From MADRE2 sp964397015 (GTDB taxonomy: Bacteria; Desulfobacterota; Desulfobacteria; Desulfobacterales; Desulfobacteraceae): 42,063 nt of DNA. Shown piece after piece: positions 7,926 to 15,555 of the stretch. The translations under genes and the position numbers were made by a program. The notes below the pieces were generated by a model that was not told the DNA's origin, searched no databases, and was given only the letters and a program-made list of their open reading frames with translations. Position 1 is the stretch's first letter. Each line of letters begins with the position of its first letter. The stretch spans positions 1-42,063 of the forward strand of contig CAYNHL010000015.1 of the NCBI GenBank assembly GCA_964397015.1, read 5' to 3'.

Positions 7926-9425
7926 ATGGCCGAACAGATCCTGCTCATAGATGACGACCCGGAGCATGCCTCTGCGCTGAAAGTCTACCTGGAAAGGCTT
8001 CCCTATGAAGTCACGGTAAGCACGACGGCTAAGGAAGTCCTGCTGCATCTGGACAACTTTGCCTGGGACATCATCATCGGCAATCCAATGATCCACGACG
8101 AAATCACTGCCGGCATTGATTCCTTTTTCACGGCAAGTCCTCAAACCCAGCTGATCGTGTTCGGATCATCAAAGAATCTGGACATGGCAATGGAAAGGTT
8201 CGATCTTACCGCCGTAAGCTACCTGGAACTACCCTTGAACAGCAGGGCGCTGGACTTGTCTTTGAAGCGGGCCAGGAATGCCCGTTACCAGTCCAGCAAG
8301 ATCCAGCGGTATGCCGAACGCCTGGGAGATCTCCACAATGCACAGAACCTTTTCAACCAGCTGTTCGATGAAGTTCCATGTTATATTTCAGTCCAGAACC
8401 GGCAGCTGCGGATCACCGCAACCAACAAACGTTTCAAGCAGCACTTCGGATCCATCATCGGCGGGCCATGCTATGAAATCTACAAGCACCGCACGGAGCC
8501 ATGTGAAAAATGCCCGGTGGTAAAGACCTTTGAAGACGGTTTTATTCACAGCACTGAGGAAATAGTGACATCGATTTTTGGCAAACAGTACAATGTGCTG
8601 ACCCATACGGCCCCTTTGAAAAACGAAAAAGGCGAGATCACACAGGTGATGGAAATCTCCACAAACATCACCCAGATCCGCCAGCTTCAGGATCACCTGA
8701 CATCCCTGGGATTCATGCTGGGTTCCATGTCCCATGGTGTCAAGGGTATGCTTACCGCACTGGACGGCGGGATCTACCAGCTTGAAACCGGATTGGACCG
8801 CAAAGACGAGCATCGGATTGTCAAGGCTTTTGACCAGGTCAAGACAATGACCGACAAAATCAAGAAAATGGTCCTTGAAATCCTGTATTACGCCAAATCA
8901 CGCGAGCTTCAATATACCCGGATGCCTCTGGAACAGCTTGTGGCAAATATCATTGGCAACATCTCCCCTCTGGCGTTAAAAAACAACGTAAAATTCGATG
9001 TCAGCCTGCAATCGGATTCCGGGGATATCGAAATCGATCCCAGCTGGATGGAAGCGGCACTTGTCAATTTTCTGGAAAACGCGGTGGATGCGTGTGCAGT
9101 CGACCGTGCCAAATCCTTTCACCAGGTTCGTTTCGACATCAAAATCACTGACACGGATATGGACATGATCACTTTTATAGTTTCCGACAACGGCATCGGC
9201 ATGGACCCGGAAACCAGGGAAAAAATGTTCACCCTGTTTTTTACCTCCAAGGGATCCCAGGGTACCGGCCTGGGACTTTTTATCGCCCACAGGGTTATAC
9301 AGCAGCATGGAGGAACCGTAACCGTGGCATCGACCCAGTACCAGGGCACCACAGTCACTATCAGTCTTCCCCGGAACCGGCCTTTGCATTTGATACCCAA
9401 TGGTGTTCCTGTGCCTTCAGGGTAA
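7926..9425 (+). CDS. PAS histidine kinase with a degenerate N-terminal receiver
   Basis: Cytosolic sensor kinase of 499 residues with no membrane segment. Residues 1-115 have a receiver fold (ILLIDDDP), but the phosphoacceptor Asp is replaced (IIIGNP, about 50-54) and the conserved Lys-Pro reads L-P at 102-103, so this is a pseudo-receiver. A PAS domain (about 140-250) holds the cysteine motif GGPCYEIYKHR...PCEKCP (C182, C193, C196), known from PAS domains of anaerobic deltaproteobacterial kinases and possibly metal- or redox-active. The catalytic core has H270 (SMSHGVKG), the N-box NFLENAVDA (N386), G1 DNGIGM (421-426) and G2 GTGLGLF (446-452). It follows the rrf1-like gene by 21 bases and is probably its cognate kinase. 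Confidence 0.9.
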   Translation: MAEQILLIDDDPEHASALKVYLERLPYEVTVSTTAKEVLLHLDNFAWDIIIGNPMIHDEITAGIDSFFTASPQTQLIVFGSSKNLDMAMERFDLTAVSYLELPLNSRALDLSLKRARNARYQSSKIQRYAERLGDLHNAQNLFNQLFDEVPCYISVQNRQLRITATNKRFKQHFGSIIGGPCYEIYKHRTEPCEKCPVVKTFEDGFIHSTEEIVTSIFGKQYNVLTHTAPLKNEKGEITQVMEISTNITQIRQLQDHLTSLGFMLGSMSHGVKGMLTALDGGIYQLETGLDRKDEHRIVKAFDQVKTMTDKIKKMVLEILYYAKSRELQYTRMPLEQLVANIIGNISPLALKNNVKFDVSLQSDSGDIEIDPSWMEAALVNFLENAVDACAVDRAKSFHQVRFDIKITDTDMDMITFIVSDNGIGMDPETREKMFTLFFTSKGSQGTGLGLFIAHRVIQQHGGTVTVASTQYQGTTVTISLPRNRPLHLIPNGVPVPSG

Positions 9426-9509
9426 TCCCCTGGGCCTGTTACACCAGCAGCTTATCAAGCCGTCATTGTTCTTTTGCCAAAAACGCTAAATAGTGATAAG
9501 ACATTATCC

Positions 9510-9980
9510 ATGAGATTGACAACCAAAAGCAGGTACGGCACAAGGCTGATTTTAGATGTGGCAATATACGGGCAAGAAAAACCGGTACCCTTGAGTGATG
9601 TTTCCAGGCGCCAGAATATTTCACTGAAATATCTCGAGCAACTGACACGAAAATTGAAAAAAGCCGACATCATCACCAGCCACAGGGGTCCCTTCGGCGG
9701 TCACAGGCTGGCAAAACCCCCGTCTGAGATAACGGTGGGGGATATTGTAAGGACACTGGAGGAAACAACGGCCATAACCGATTGTGCCGAAGAAGAAAAT
9801 CAGCTCTGCGGTATCTGCAACCAGGCCGGTGACTGCCTGTCCAGATGGGTCTGGGTCGAAGCCAGCAAGGCCATGTTCGCACGCCTTGACCAGATCACCA
9901 TTGAAAGCCTTCTCCAGACAGACAACACAAAGCTGCAACCGGTTCCCGCCCTGGTTGATGATACCGGTTCAGGTATTTAG
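9510..9980 (+). CDS. rrf2: Rrf2-family transcriptional regulator
   Basis: DNA-binding regulator of 156 residues. The start MRLTTKSRYG is the standard Rrf2/IscR N-terminus, so I prefer ATG 9510 over the in-frame TTG at 9474, although neither has a strong Shine-Dalgarno. The winged helix-turn-helix spans about residues 10-75 (VSRRQNISLKYLEQLTRKLK; then GPFGGHRLAK for the wing). Cysteines C92, C100, C103 and C109 form a likely iron-sulfur ligand set, similar in place to the three cysteines of IscR. In D. vulgaris, Rrf2 represses the hmc operon, and the same control is probable here. The gene converges on the next minus-strand gene with only 6 bases between stop codons. Confidence 0.9.
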   Translation: MRLTTKSRYGTRLILDVAIYGQEKPVPLSDVSRRQNISLKYLEQLTRKLKKADIITSHRGPFGGHRLAKPPSEITVGDIVRTLEETTAITDCAEEENQLCGICNQAGDCLSRWVWVEASKAMFARLDQITIESLLQTDNTKLQPVPALVDDTGSGI

Positions 9981-9986
9981 AGCCAG

Positions 9987-10535
9987 TTATTCCGGAGGCC
10001 GGCAGATGCCTTCAGGAGCCATACCCTCTCCCTTTTTCCAGAGTATGAACTGATTGTTCTTTATCAGGATCAACCGCATGCTGAATTCATGGGCAACCTC
10101 TGCGACTGCATCGCGCAGACCTTTTCTCTTGGGAGCCATGCTGTAGTCATCTCCGGTGATGAATCCGTACCGCTTGACCTTTGGATAATACAATTGCAAA
10201 TCCTGCTTGACTTTCTTGTAGTTATGGCTGCCGTCAACGTAAATCCAGTCGAAATAATTATCAGGAAAAATGTCAAAGGCCTTTTGGGACCTGGCCCTGT
10301 GAATCTCGACACGGCCTGTTTCAATCTCTTTTCTAAATTTGTCACACACCTGCTCATAATAGCCGATATGGGGTTCAATAGCCCAGGGATCAATCAGGTG
10401 AAGTTTGGCAGGTGCAGCCACATCCAGAATCTCTTGTGAAAACACCCCCTGGCTGACCCCGATTTCAGCACAAACTGAATTTTCGGGCATCATCTCAAGG
10501 AGAAATTTTCTTCCGTATTTAATCTCTACAGGCAC
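9987..10535 (-). CDS. Class I SAM-dependent methyltransferase (Methyltransf_24 type)
   Basis: A 182-residue Rossmann-type methyltransferase. Motif I is AEIGVSQG (residues 23-30), D49 in HLIDPW is the likely ribose-binding acid, and DWIYVDGSHNYKKV is the typical DGSH loop of the TylF/CmcI-like group. The start is GTG at 10535, with GAGGAG 5 bases upstream. It lies downstream of the sigma-54 activator gene on the same strand with 98 bases between, so it may have its own promoter. The substrate is unknown; relatives act on sugars, glycans or small metabolites. The context gives no clear clue. Confidence 0.8.
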   Translation of the reverse strand: MPVEIKYGRKFLLEMMPENSVCAEIGVSQGVFSQEILDVAAPAKLHLIDPWAIEPHIGYYEQVCDKFRKEIETGRVEIHRARSQKAFDIFPDNYFDWIYVDGSHNYKKVKQDLQLYYPKVKRYGFITGDDYSMAPKRKGLRDAVAEVAHEFSMRLILIKNNQFILWKKGEGMAPEGICRPPE

Positions 10536-10633
10536 AGGTACTCCTCATTATCATTGTGTTGTATGTATGGGGAATCCAGTATATCCCAACTATTTGATCT
10601 GTCAACACCGGAATCGATAATCCATAATATTTA

Positions 10634-12310
10634 TCACAAGACTGCCTGTTGCCTGCGGCCATAGGAGATGCCAAGTTTATCCATTCTTTTCCGCAGCGTA
10701 CTGGGGTGGATTTTCAATATCTCAGCAGCCCCGTCCGGCCCGTTTATTCTGCCCCGGGTCTGTTTCAATACCTTTTGAATGTGAACAGTCATTGCCTGGT
10801 CAAGTGACATGATACCGTCATCCGGGAAAAACGAGGGTTCTTCAAAAGGACCCGTCCCGTTTTTCTCTTTATCGTAATTTCTGTTCAATATGACCTTGAT
10901 CCGTTCATCGACAAGACGTTGAAGGTCGCTGACATGCTCATCCATGATCGAAGGCAGGCCTCTGTCAAGGGGAAGATACTGCTCGAGTTTTAAAGGTTCT
11001 TGCGGGGCCAGTATCATCGTCCGCTCAACAAGGTTCTCCAGCTCCCTGATGTTTCCGGGCCATGCATATGCCTTCAATTTTTCCATTGTGCTTGCAGACA
11101 GTTTAGGAATTTTGGCAATATTCATTTTCCGGGCTGTTTTATTGATAAAATGGTAAACCAGTACAGGCAGATCTTCAACCCTTTCCCGCAGCGGCGGAAT
11201 GGTCAGCGGGAAAGCGTTCAGGCGATAGTAGAGATCTTCCCTGAAGGTTCTTTTTACCAGCATTCTCTCAAGTGGCCGGTGTGTGGCCGCAATGATCCTG
11301 ACATTCACAGGGATTGAATTGCCGCTTCCAAGCCTTTCGATAACTCCATTCTGTAAAACCCTGAGCAGCCTGACCTGCAGCTGCAAAGGAAGATCACCGA
11401 TCTCATCGAGGAAAAGTGTTCCGCCATCCGCCTGTTCAAAGCGCCCGGCCCGGTCGGTGATAGCTCCGGTAAACGCACCTTTCCTGTATCCGAACAATTC
11501 GCTGTCTACCAGTGTCTCAGGTATGGCCCCGCAATTGACCTTGATATAGGGCCCGTTTTTCCGCAGGGAAATTCTCTGGATGGCATCGGCAATAAGCTCC
11601 TTGCCCGTGCCGGTTTCACCCTGTATCAAAACCGGGATATCTCTGCCAGCCAGCTGCCGGACCATTTTCATCGTTTTTTGCAATCCTTCCTGTCCGATGA
11701 TAATGGACGAATTTTTTAAAAGTGAGACCTCTCCTGACAACTGATGACGTTGTGCATCCAGCCGCTTCTGGAGTTCGATGGTTCGCTGGTAATGTAACAG
11801 ATTCATCATGGCCATGCTCATCAGGGGCCTGAGCAGTTCCAGCTTTTGTTCGTGTGTCCTTGTAAAGCAATGGGTGTCCTCTCCCATAAAGCAAAGATGA
11901 CCGATAGTCTGCTGCCTGGTCGAAAGATTGGCCAGCAGGTAGGCCCGGTCCTTTTTGGGAAGATATTTTTGCAGTGCCCTGCTGTGACGTCCCCCAACCG
12001 GCCTGTCAATTGTCGAAGGTGTGTTCATGATTGTCATCTTTGTTTCAAAATGTGCCAGATCCATCTCTCCTTGTTTTGACATTGGAATCAGTTCGTCCAG
12101 AAAAATATAGTCGTTTTTTGTAACGAGAAAAAGAAGGCGGAGAGACTTCATCCCGGGCTCGAACTTGTGCAGCGTAAGGCCTTCCAGAGGAAAATGCCGG
12201 ACGGCGAAATTGAAAAGGGCACGCAAAGCTTCGGATAAATCAAGACTGGATGATGCTGCCATTACCGCTTCTTTGAAAAAATCAAAATCACGGCTGACCG
12301 ATGATGACAT
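10634..12310 (-). CDS. Sigma-54-dependent activator with GAF sensor domain
   Basis: Enhancer-binding protein of 558 residues. Residues about 20-170 look like a GAF-type sensor, followed by a linker helix. The AAA+ domain has Walker A GETGTGKE (231-238), the sigma-54 contact loop GAFTGA (278-283), Walker B GGTLFLDEIGD (296-306) and the R-finger region. A Fis-type helix-turn-helix lies at about 503-545 (GAAEILKIHPSTLRKRMDKL). There is no receiver domain, so it probably binds its effector directly through the GAF domain, as FhlA-like activators do. It is divergent from the RdhA-like/TRAP genes, whose promoter is a consensus -24/-12 element, so those genes are the obvious targets. Confidence 0.93.
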   Translation of the reverse strand: MSSSVSRDFDFFKEAVMAASSSLDLSEALRALFNFAVRHFPLEGLTLHKFEPGMKSLRLLFLVTKNDYIFLDELIPMSKQGEMDLAHFETKMTIMNTPSTIDRPVGGRHSRALQKYLPKKDRAYLLANLSTRQQTIGHLCFMGEDTHCFTRTHEQKLELLRPLMSMAMMNLLHYQRTIELQKRLDAQRHQLSGEVSLLKNSSIIIGQEGLQKTMKMVRQLAGRDIPVLIQGETGTGKELIADAIQRISLRKNGPYIKVNCGAIPETLVDSELFGYRKGAFTGAITDRAGRFEQADGGTLFLDEIGDLPLQLQVRLLRVLQNGVIERLGSGNSIPVNVRIIAATHRPLERMLVKRTFREDLYYRLNAFPLTIPPLRERVEDLPVLVYHFINKTARKMNIAKIPKLSASTMEKLKAYAWPGNIRELENLVERTMILAPQEPLKLEQYLPLDRGLPSIMDEHVSDLQRLVDERIKVILNRNYDKEKNGTGPFEEPSFFPDDGIMSLDQAMTVHIQKVLKQTRGRINGPDGAAEILKIHPSTLRKRMDKLGISYGRRQQAVL

Positions 12311-12340
12311 ATTGCATTGCCCCCTTCCCGTATAATTATC

Positions 12341-12378
12341 ACATAATATAAAATACTATCATATAGTATAAATTATGT
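12341..12378. promoter_or_regulatory. Nested inverted repeat, candidate upstream activator site
   Basis: An inner perfect dyad ATACTAT-CAT-ATAGTAT (12353-12369) lies within an outer pair ACATAAT (12341-12347) and ATTATGT (12372-12378). The centre is about 100 bases upstream of the -24/-12 promoter at 12458, the usual distance for a sigma-54 activator site, and 50 bases upstream of the activator's own start. The region is very AT-rich, so some symmetry could arise by chance, but a 7-bp perfect dyad inside a 7-bp pair is unlikely. Confidence 0.55.
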
Positions 12379-12457
12379 CTAATATAAAAGAATATTCCAA
12401 AGGGTCTCCGGGAGAATGAACACGTCAACCTGCCGTTATCACGAGTTATTTCTTTCC

Positions 12458-12473
12458 TGGCAGGATTATTGCA
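12458..12473 (+). promoter_or_regulatory. Sigma-54 (-24/-12) promoter
   Basis: TGGCAGG at 12458-12464, four bases, then TTGCA at 12469-12473. The GG and GC doublets are separated by exactly the required distance, and only one base differs from the TGGCACG-N4-TTGC(A/T) consensus. The expected transcript start is about 12 bases further on, near 12484, leaving a roughly 50-base leader before the RdhA-like gene at 12533. A divergent sigma-54 activator gene supports the call. Confidence 0.85.
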
Positions 12474-12532
12474 GAACCATTCTGTATGTTAAGCCTTTTA
12501 TCTTCTAAAAAGTTAAATACAGGAAAGATTGA

Positions 12533-13987
12533 ATGGTTGATGCTTTATCCCTGGTAGTCGCTACCGCCCTTGTTCTAATGGTTGTCATCGGGTTGTCATT
12601 TTTTATTTCATCCATATTTGAAAATGAAAAACGGGCTGCTGTTTTTGGTGGAGCCCAGCTTTGCGGCATGGGATTGATTTCAACGGCATTTATATCACTT
12701 TATGTCACCGGTTTTTTTCATACCGGAGCCGGAACCATCATTCTGCTTTGTGTAACGGTCTCAGGTATCCTTCTAACCTTTATTTTTGCCAGGCGGACCG
12801 GATCAAACACAGACGCATTGAAAGGAACCAATGGATATATCTGCAAAAATGTAAAAAGAGTGGATGAAAGAGATCATGTCTTTGCCAGAAACCGTTCCCT
12901 TGTCGAGGGAACAGAACCTTACAGGGCTTATTACAGTACCCATCCTGAACTGGAAACGATGGACCGGAACAGAAGAAAAAAAGGAGGGCCTATCGGCAAA
13001 CCAGGTGCAATCGATCATCCGGATGCGGATGAAAACGTGGCCGCCACCCTGGCATCGCTCTCCCTGCCACACTTTTTGTCAAAACCCGAAATCTATTCTC
13101 CCGAACCCCACAAAGCACTGCCGGGCCGGCTACAAAACCGTATTCATCTCTCGCCTAAAGACGCGACCACCCGTGTCAAAGGATATGCAAAGGCTCTTGG
13201 TGCATCCCTGGTAGGTATAACGAAAATCAATCCTTTGTGGGTGTATTCCCACAGGGGTGAAATCTTTAATGATAACTGGGAAGACTGGGGAAAGAAAATA
13301 GATCTGGATCATGAATACGCCATAGTCTGTGCTGAAGAAATGCAGCTTGACCTGGTTGCCAGTGCCCCCCACACTCCCACATGCATAGAAAGCATGATGA
13401 ACTATGCCAAAGGTGCATATATCACCACCCAGCTGGCTGGATTCATAGCCAATCTCGGGTATTCAGCAACAGCGAATCACTTCAGGCATTACGATACGCT
13501 GCTGGTTCCCCTGGCAGTAGACGCAGGTCTGGGAGAAATGGGCAGGACAGGGTATCTGATCACCGGGAAATTCGGTCCGAGAGTACGCCTCAGCCTGGTA
13601 ACCACGGACCTTGAATTGATTGAGGACGATCCCGTAGATATAGGTGTCATAGATTTCTGCCGGATATGCAAAAAATGTGCGGCATGCTGTCCGTCAAATT
13701 CGATCCCGGACAATGACTTAAAGGAGTCAAACGGAATTCTCAGGTGGAAATTGAATGCGCAGACCTGTTTTGAATACTGGGGCAGGATCGGTACTGACTG
13801 CAACATCTGCATGCGGGTATGTCCCTGGAGCCATGCCGACACCCTGCCGCACCGTTTTATCAAAGCCCTGATAATGAGAAACCGTCTGTCACGTATCCTG
13901 TTCAATTATATGGATGATATATTTTACGGCAAAAAACCCAAACCCAAACCACCGGTTAAATGGACCCGGTTTGGACGTTGGAAATAA
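12533..13987 (+). CDS. Membrane-anchored reductive-dehalogenase-like protein (RdhA family)
   Basis: A 484-residue corrinoid/iron-sulfur reductase of the RdhA group. It has no twin-arginine signal; instead three hydrophobic helices (about 5-27, 36-60, 66-86) precede the catalytic part. Family hallmarks are VFARNRSLVEGT...YRAYYSTHPELE...D..R (115-146), GLGEMGRTGYLIT (333-345), FGPRVRLSLVTTDL (347-360), and two [4Fe-4S] motifs: C376, C379, C382, C386-Pro and C412, C423, C426, C430-Pro. Positive residues in loop 1-2 (EKR) and after helix 3 (ARR) predict a cytoplasmic catalytic domain. No rdhB anchor gene is adjacent. It is the first gene behind the sigma-54 promoter and is followed 27 bases later by a TRAP transporter. 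Removal of halogen from an imported acid is inferred; another corrinoid-dependent reduction is possible. Confidence 0.82.
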   Translation: MVDALSLVVATALVLMVVIGLSFFISSIFENEKRAAVFGGAQLCGMGLISTAFISLYVTGFFHTGAGTIILLCVTVSGILLTFIFARRTGSNTDALKGTNGYICKNVKRVDERDHVFARNRSLVEGTEPYRAYYSTHPELETMDRNRRKKGGPIGKPGAIDHPDADENVAATLASLSLPHFLSKPEIYSPEPHKALPGRLQNRIHLSPKDATTRVKGYAKALGASLVGITKINPLWVYSHRGEIFNDNWEDWGKKIDLDHEYAIVCAEEMQLDLVASAPHTPTCIESMMNYAKGAYITTQLAGFIANLGYSATANHFRHYDTLLVPLAVDAGLGEMGRTGYLITGKFGPRVRLSLVTTDLELIEDDPVDIGVIDFCRICKKCAACCPSNSIPDNDLKESNGILRWKLNAQTCFEYWGRIGTDCNICMRVCPWSHADTLPHRFIKALIMRNRLSRILFNYMDDIFYGKKPKPKPPVKWTRFGRWK

Positions 13988-14014
13988 ATAAAACCAAAAA
14001 AAGGGAGCGCCGAC

Positions 14015-15031
14015 ATGAAAAAAAGGATCTTGTCCAAATGCAGTTTTGTTATTATGGGTATCTTGTTTCTTGCAGCGGGAATCAGCTTTGCCGAAACCAT
14101 AGAATTGAAGATTTCGCATTTCATGCCGACCAAACATGTTCAGCATCAGGTTCTTGATGACTGGGCAAGGGAACTTGAAGCCGCCACCGAAGGGCAGCTG
14201 AAATTCAAGATCTTCCCAGGTGGTCAGCTGGGTAAACCGCCTCATCAGTATGATAGTGCCGTAAAAGGTCTGACTGACATTGCCTTTGGTCTGCACTCAT
14301 ACACCTCTGGACGTTTTCCTCTGACAACCGTGATGCGCATGCCTTTTTTCGTAAAAAACGGAGAAACCAGCTCAAAAGTATTCTGGCAGGTATATGAAAA
14401 ATATCTCAAAGAAGAACACAAGGATACCAAGGTTTTGTGGGTGTTCTGCCATGGAGCCGGCCAGGTGTTCACCACTGACAAACCCATAAAACAACTCGAA
14501 GATTTCAAGGGGATGAAAATAAGGTCTCCAGGCAAGATCATGTCTCAGGTGCTGCAGAAATTCGGGGCCGCAACCATCGGTACGCCAATAACCCAGGTAT
14601 ACACGGGGCTTGAGAGAGGTGTGCTGGACGGTGTCATAGCGCCCTGGGAAACCATGCGGCCTTTCAGGTTCTATGAGCGGGCCAGATTTGCTACAACTGC
14701 TGACATGTATACCATGACCTTTTTTGTTGTCATGAATAAAAACAAGTACGATTCTCTGCCAAACGGGCTTAAAAATGCGATCGATGATCATTCCGGCCTG
14801 GAAATGGCGATAAGAGCCGGGAGAGCATACGACGAAAGTGATATTCCCGGAAAAGAACTGGCCTTGTCAAAAGGAATGACTGAATATACTCTGCCTGAAG
14901 CAGAGCGGGACAGATGGAAAAAAGCTTCCCAGAGTGTTATCGACGACTGGGTGGCTGACATGGAACAAAAAGGACTGCCCGGAAAAGAAGTCCTTGAATT
15001 TACCAGGTTGTTGTTAAACAATATGGATTAA
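14015..15031 (+). CDS. dctP: TRAP transporter solute-binding protein, DctP family
   Basis: Periplasmic binding protein of 338 residues. A signal peptide (positive MKKR, hydrophobic core, cleavage likely after GISFA near residue 26) is followed by the typical start LKISHFMPTKH. The conserved carboxylate-binding Arg is R170 in FKGMKIRSPG, and the YTGLERGVLDG stretch is family-typical. The Arg indicates an organic acid ligand. GGGAG precedes the ATG. It lies between the RdhA-like gene and the TRAP membrane genes in one apparent operon, so it should deliver the substrate handled by the reductase. The identity of that acid cannot be read from sequence. Confidence 0.93.
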   Translation: MKKRILSKCSFVIMGILFLAAGISFAETIELKISHFMPTKHVQHQVLDDWARELEAATEGQLKFKIFPGGQLGKPPHQYDSAVKGLTDIAFGLHSYTSGRFPLTTVMRMPFFVKNGETSSKVFWQVYEKYLKEEHKDTKVLWVFCHGAGQVFTTDKPIKQLEDFKGMKIRSPGKIMSQVLQKFGAATIGTPITQVYTGLERGVLDGVIAPWETMRPFRFYERARFATTADMYTMTFFVVMNKNKYDSLPNGLKNAIDDHSGLEMAIRAGRAYDESDIPGKELALSKGMTEYTLPEAERDRWKKASQSVIDDWVADMEQKGLPGKEVLEFTRLLLNNMD

Positions 15032-15060
15032 ACCGCTCTGTAGCCTGGAGAAACCGGCAT

Positions 15061-15555
15061 ATGCTCAAATTTGCATCGACATTGATCAAAGTATTCAACC
15101 GGACTACCAGCATTATTGCAATGGCTGTTCTCTTTTTGATGATGATGATAACGACGGTAGACGTGATCGGCCGCTTTGTATTCAATACGCCCATTCAGGG
15201 ATCTTTTGAACTGACGCAGATCATGCTTGTCTCCATCGTGTTCTGTTCCATGGCATTTTGCCAGTTCAGCAGAGGCCATATAAGTGTGGACATTGCAGTC
15301 AGGCATTTTGGCAAAACAACACAGCTGGTATTGAAGGCAGCAAATTATGTGCTCACAGCCCTGGTCCTGGTGCTGATTGCATGGAAAAGCGCCGAGAATG
15401 CAATTATGTCAATGCATTCAAATGAGCAGACCATGATTCTCGGCATCCCGGTATATCCATTCATTTTTCTGGTGGCTTTGGGATCGACCGGGATGTTGAT
15501 GGAGGTCATCAAAGATCTTTTCAGCATAAAACAGGAAGAAAGGACAGAATCATGA
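15061..15555 (+). CDS. dctQ: TRAP transporter small membrane subunit, DctQ family
   Basis: A 164-residue protein with four predicted transmembrane helices, the usual size and topology for the small TRAP subunit. The family patterns TVDVIGRFVFNTPIQGSFEL (residues 37-56) and FCQFSRGHISVD are present. It pairs with DctM to couple sodium-driven uptake from the binding protein. The ATG has GGAGA about 10 bases upstream. The 3' end overlaps the dctM start by 4 bases (ATGA), indicating translational coupling. Confidence 0.93.
   Translation: MLKFASTLIKVFNRTTSIIAMAVLFLMMMITTVDVIGRFVFNTPIQGSFELTQIMLVSIVFCSMAFCQFSRGHISVDIAVRHFGKTTQLVLKAANYVLTALVLVLIAWKSAENAIMSMHSNEQTMILGIPVYPFIFLVALGSTGMLMEVIKDLFSIKQEERTES

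Noticed and set aside
12533..13987. Possible epoxyqueuosine reductase (QueG) instead of RdhA
   Set aside because: QueG has no N-terminal transmembrane helices and lacks the FARNRSLVEGT...YYSTHPELE region. The context is transport and sigma-54 control.
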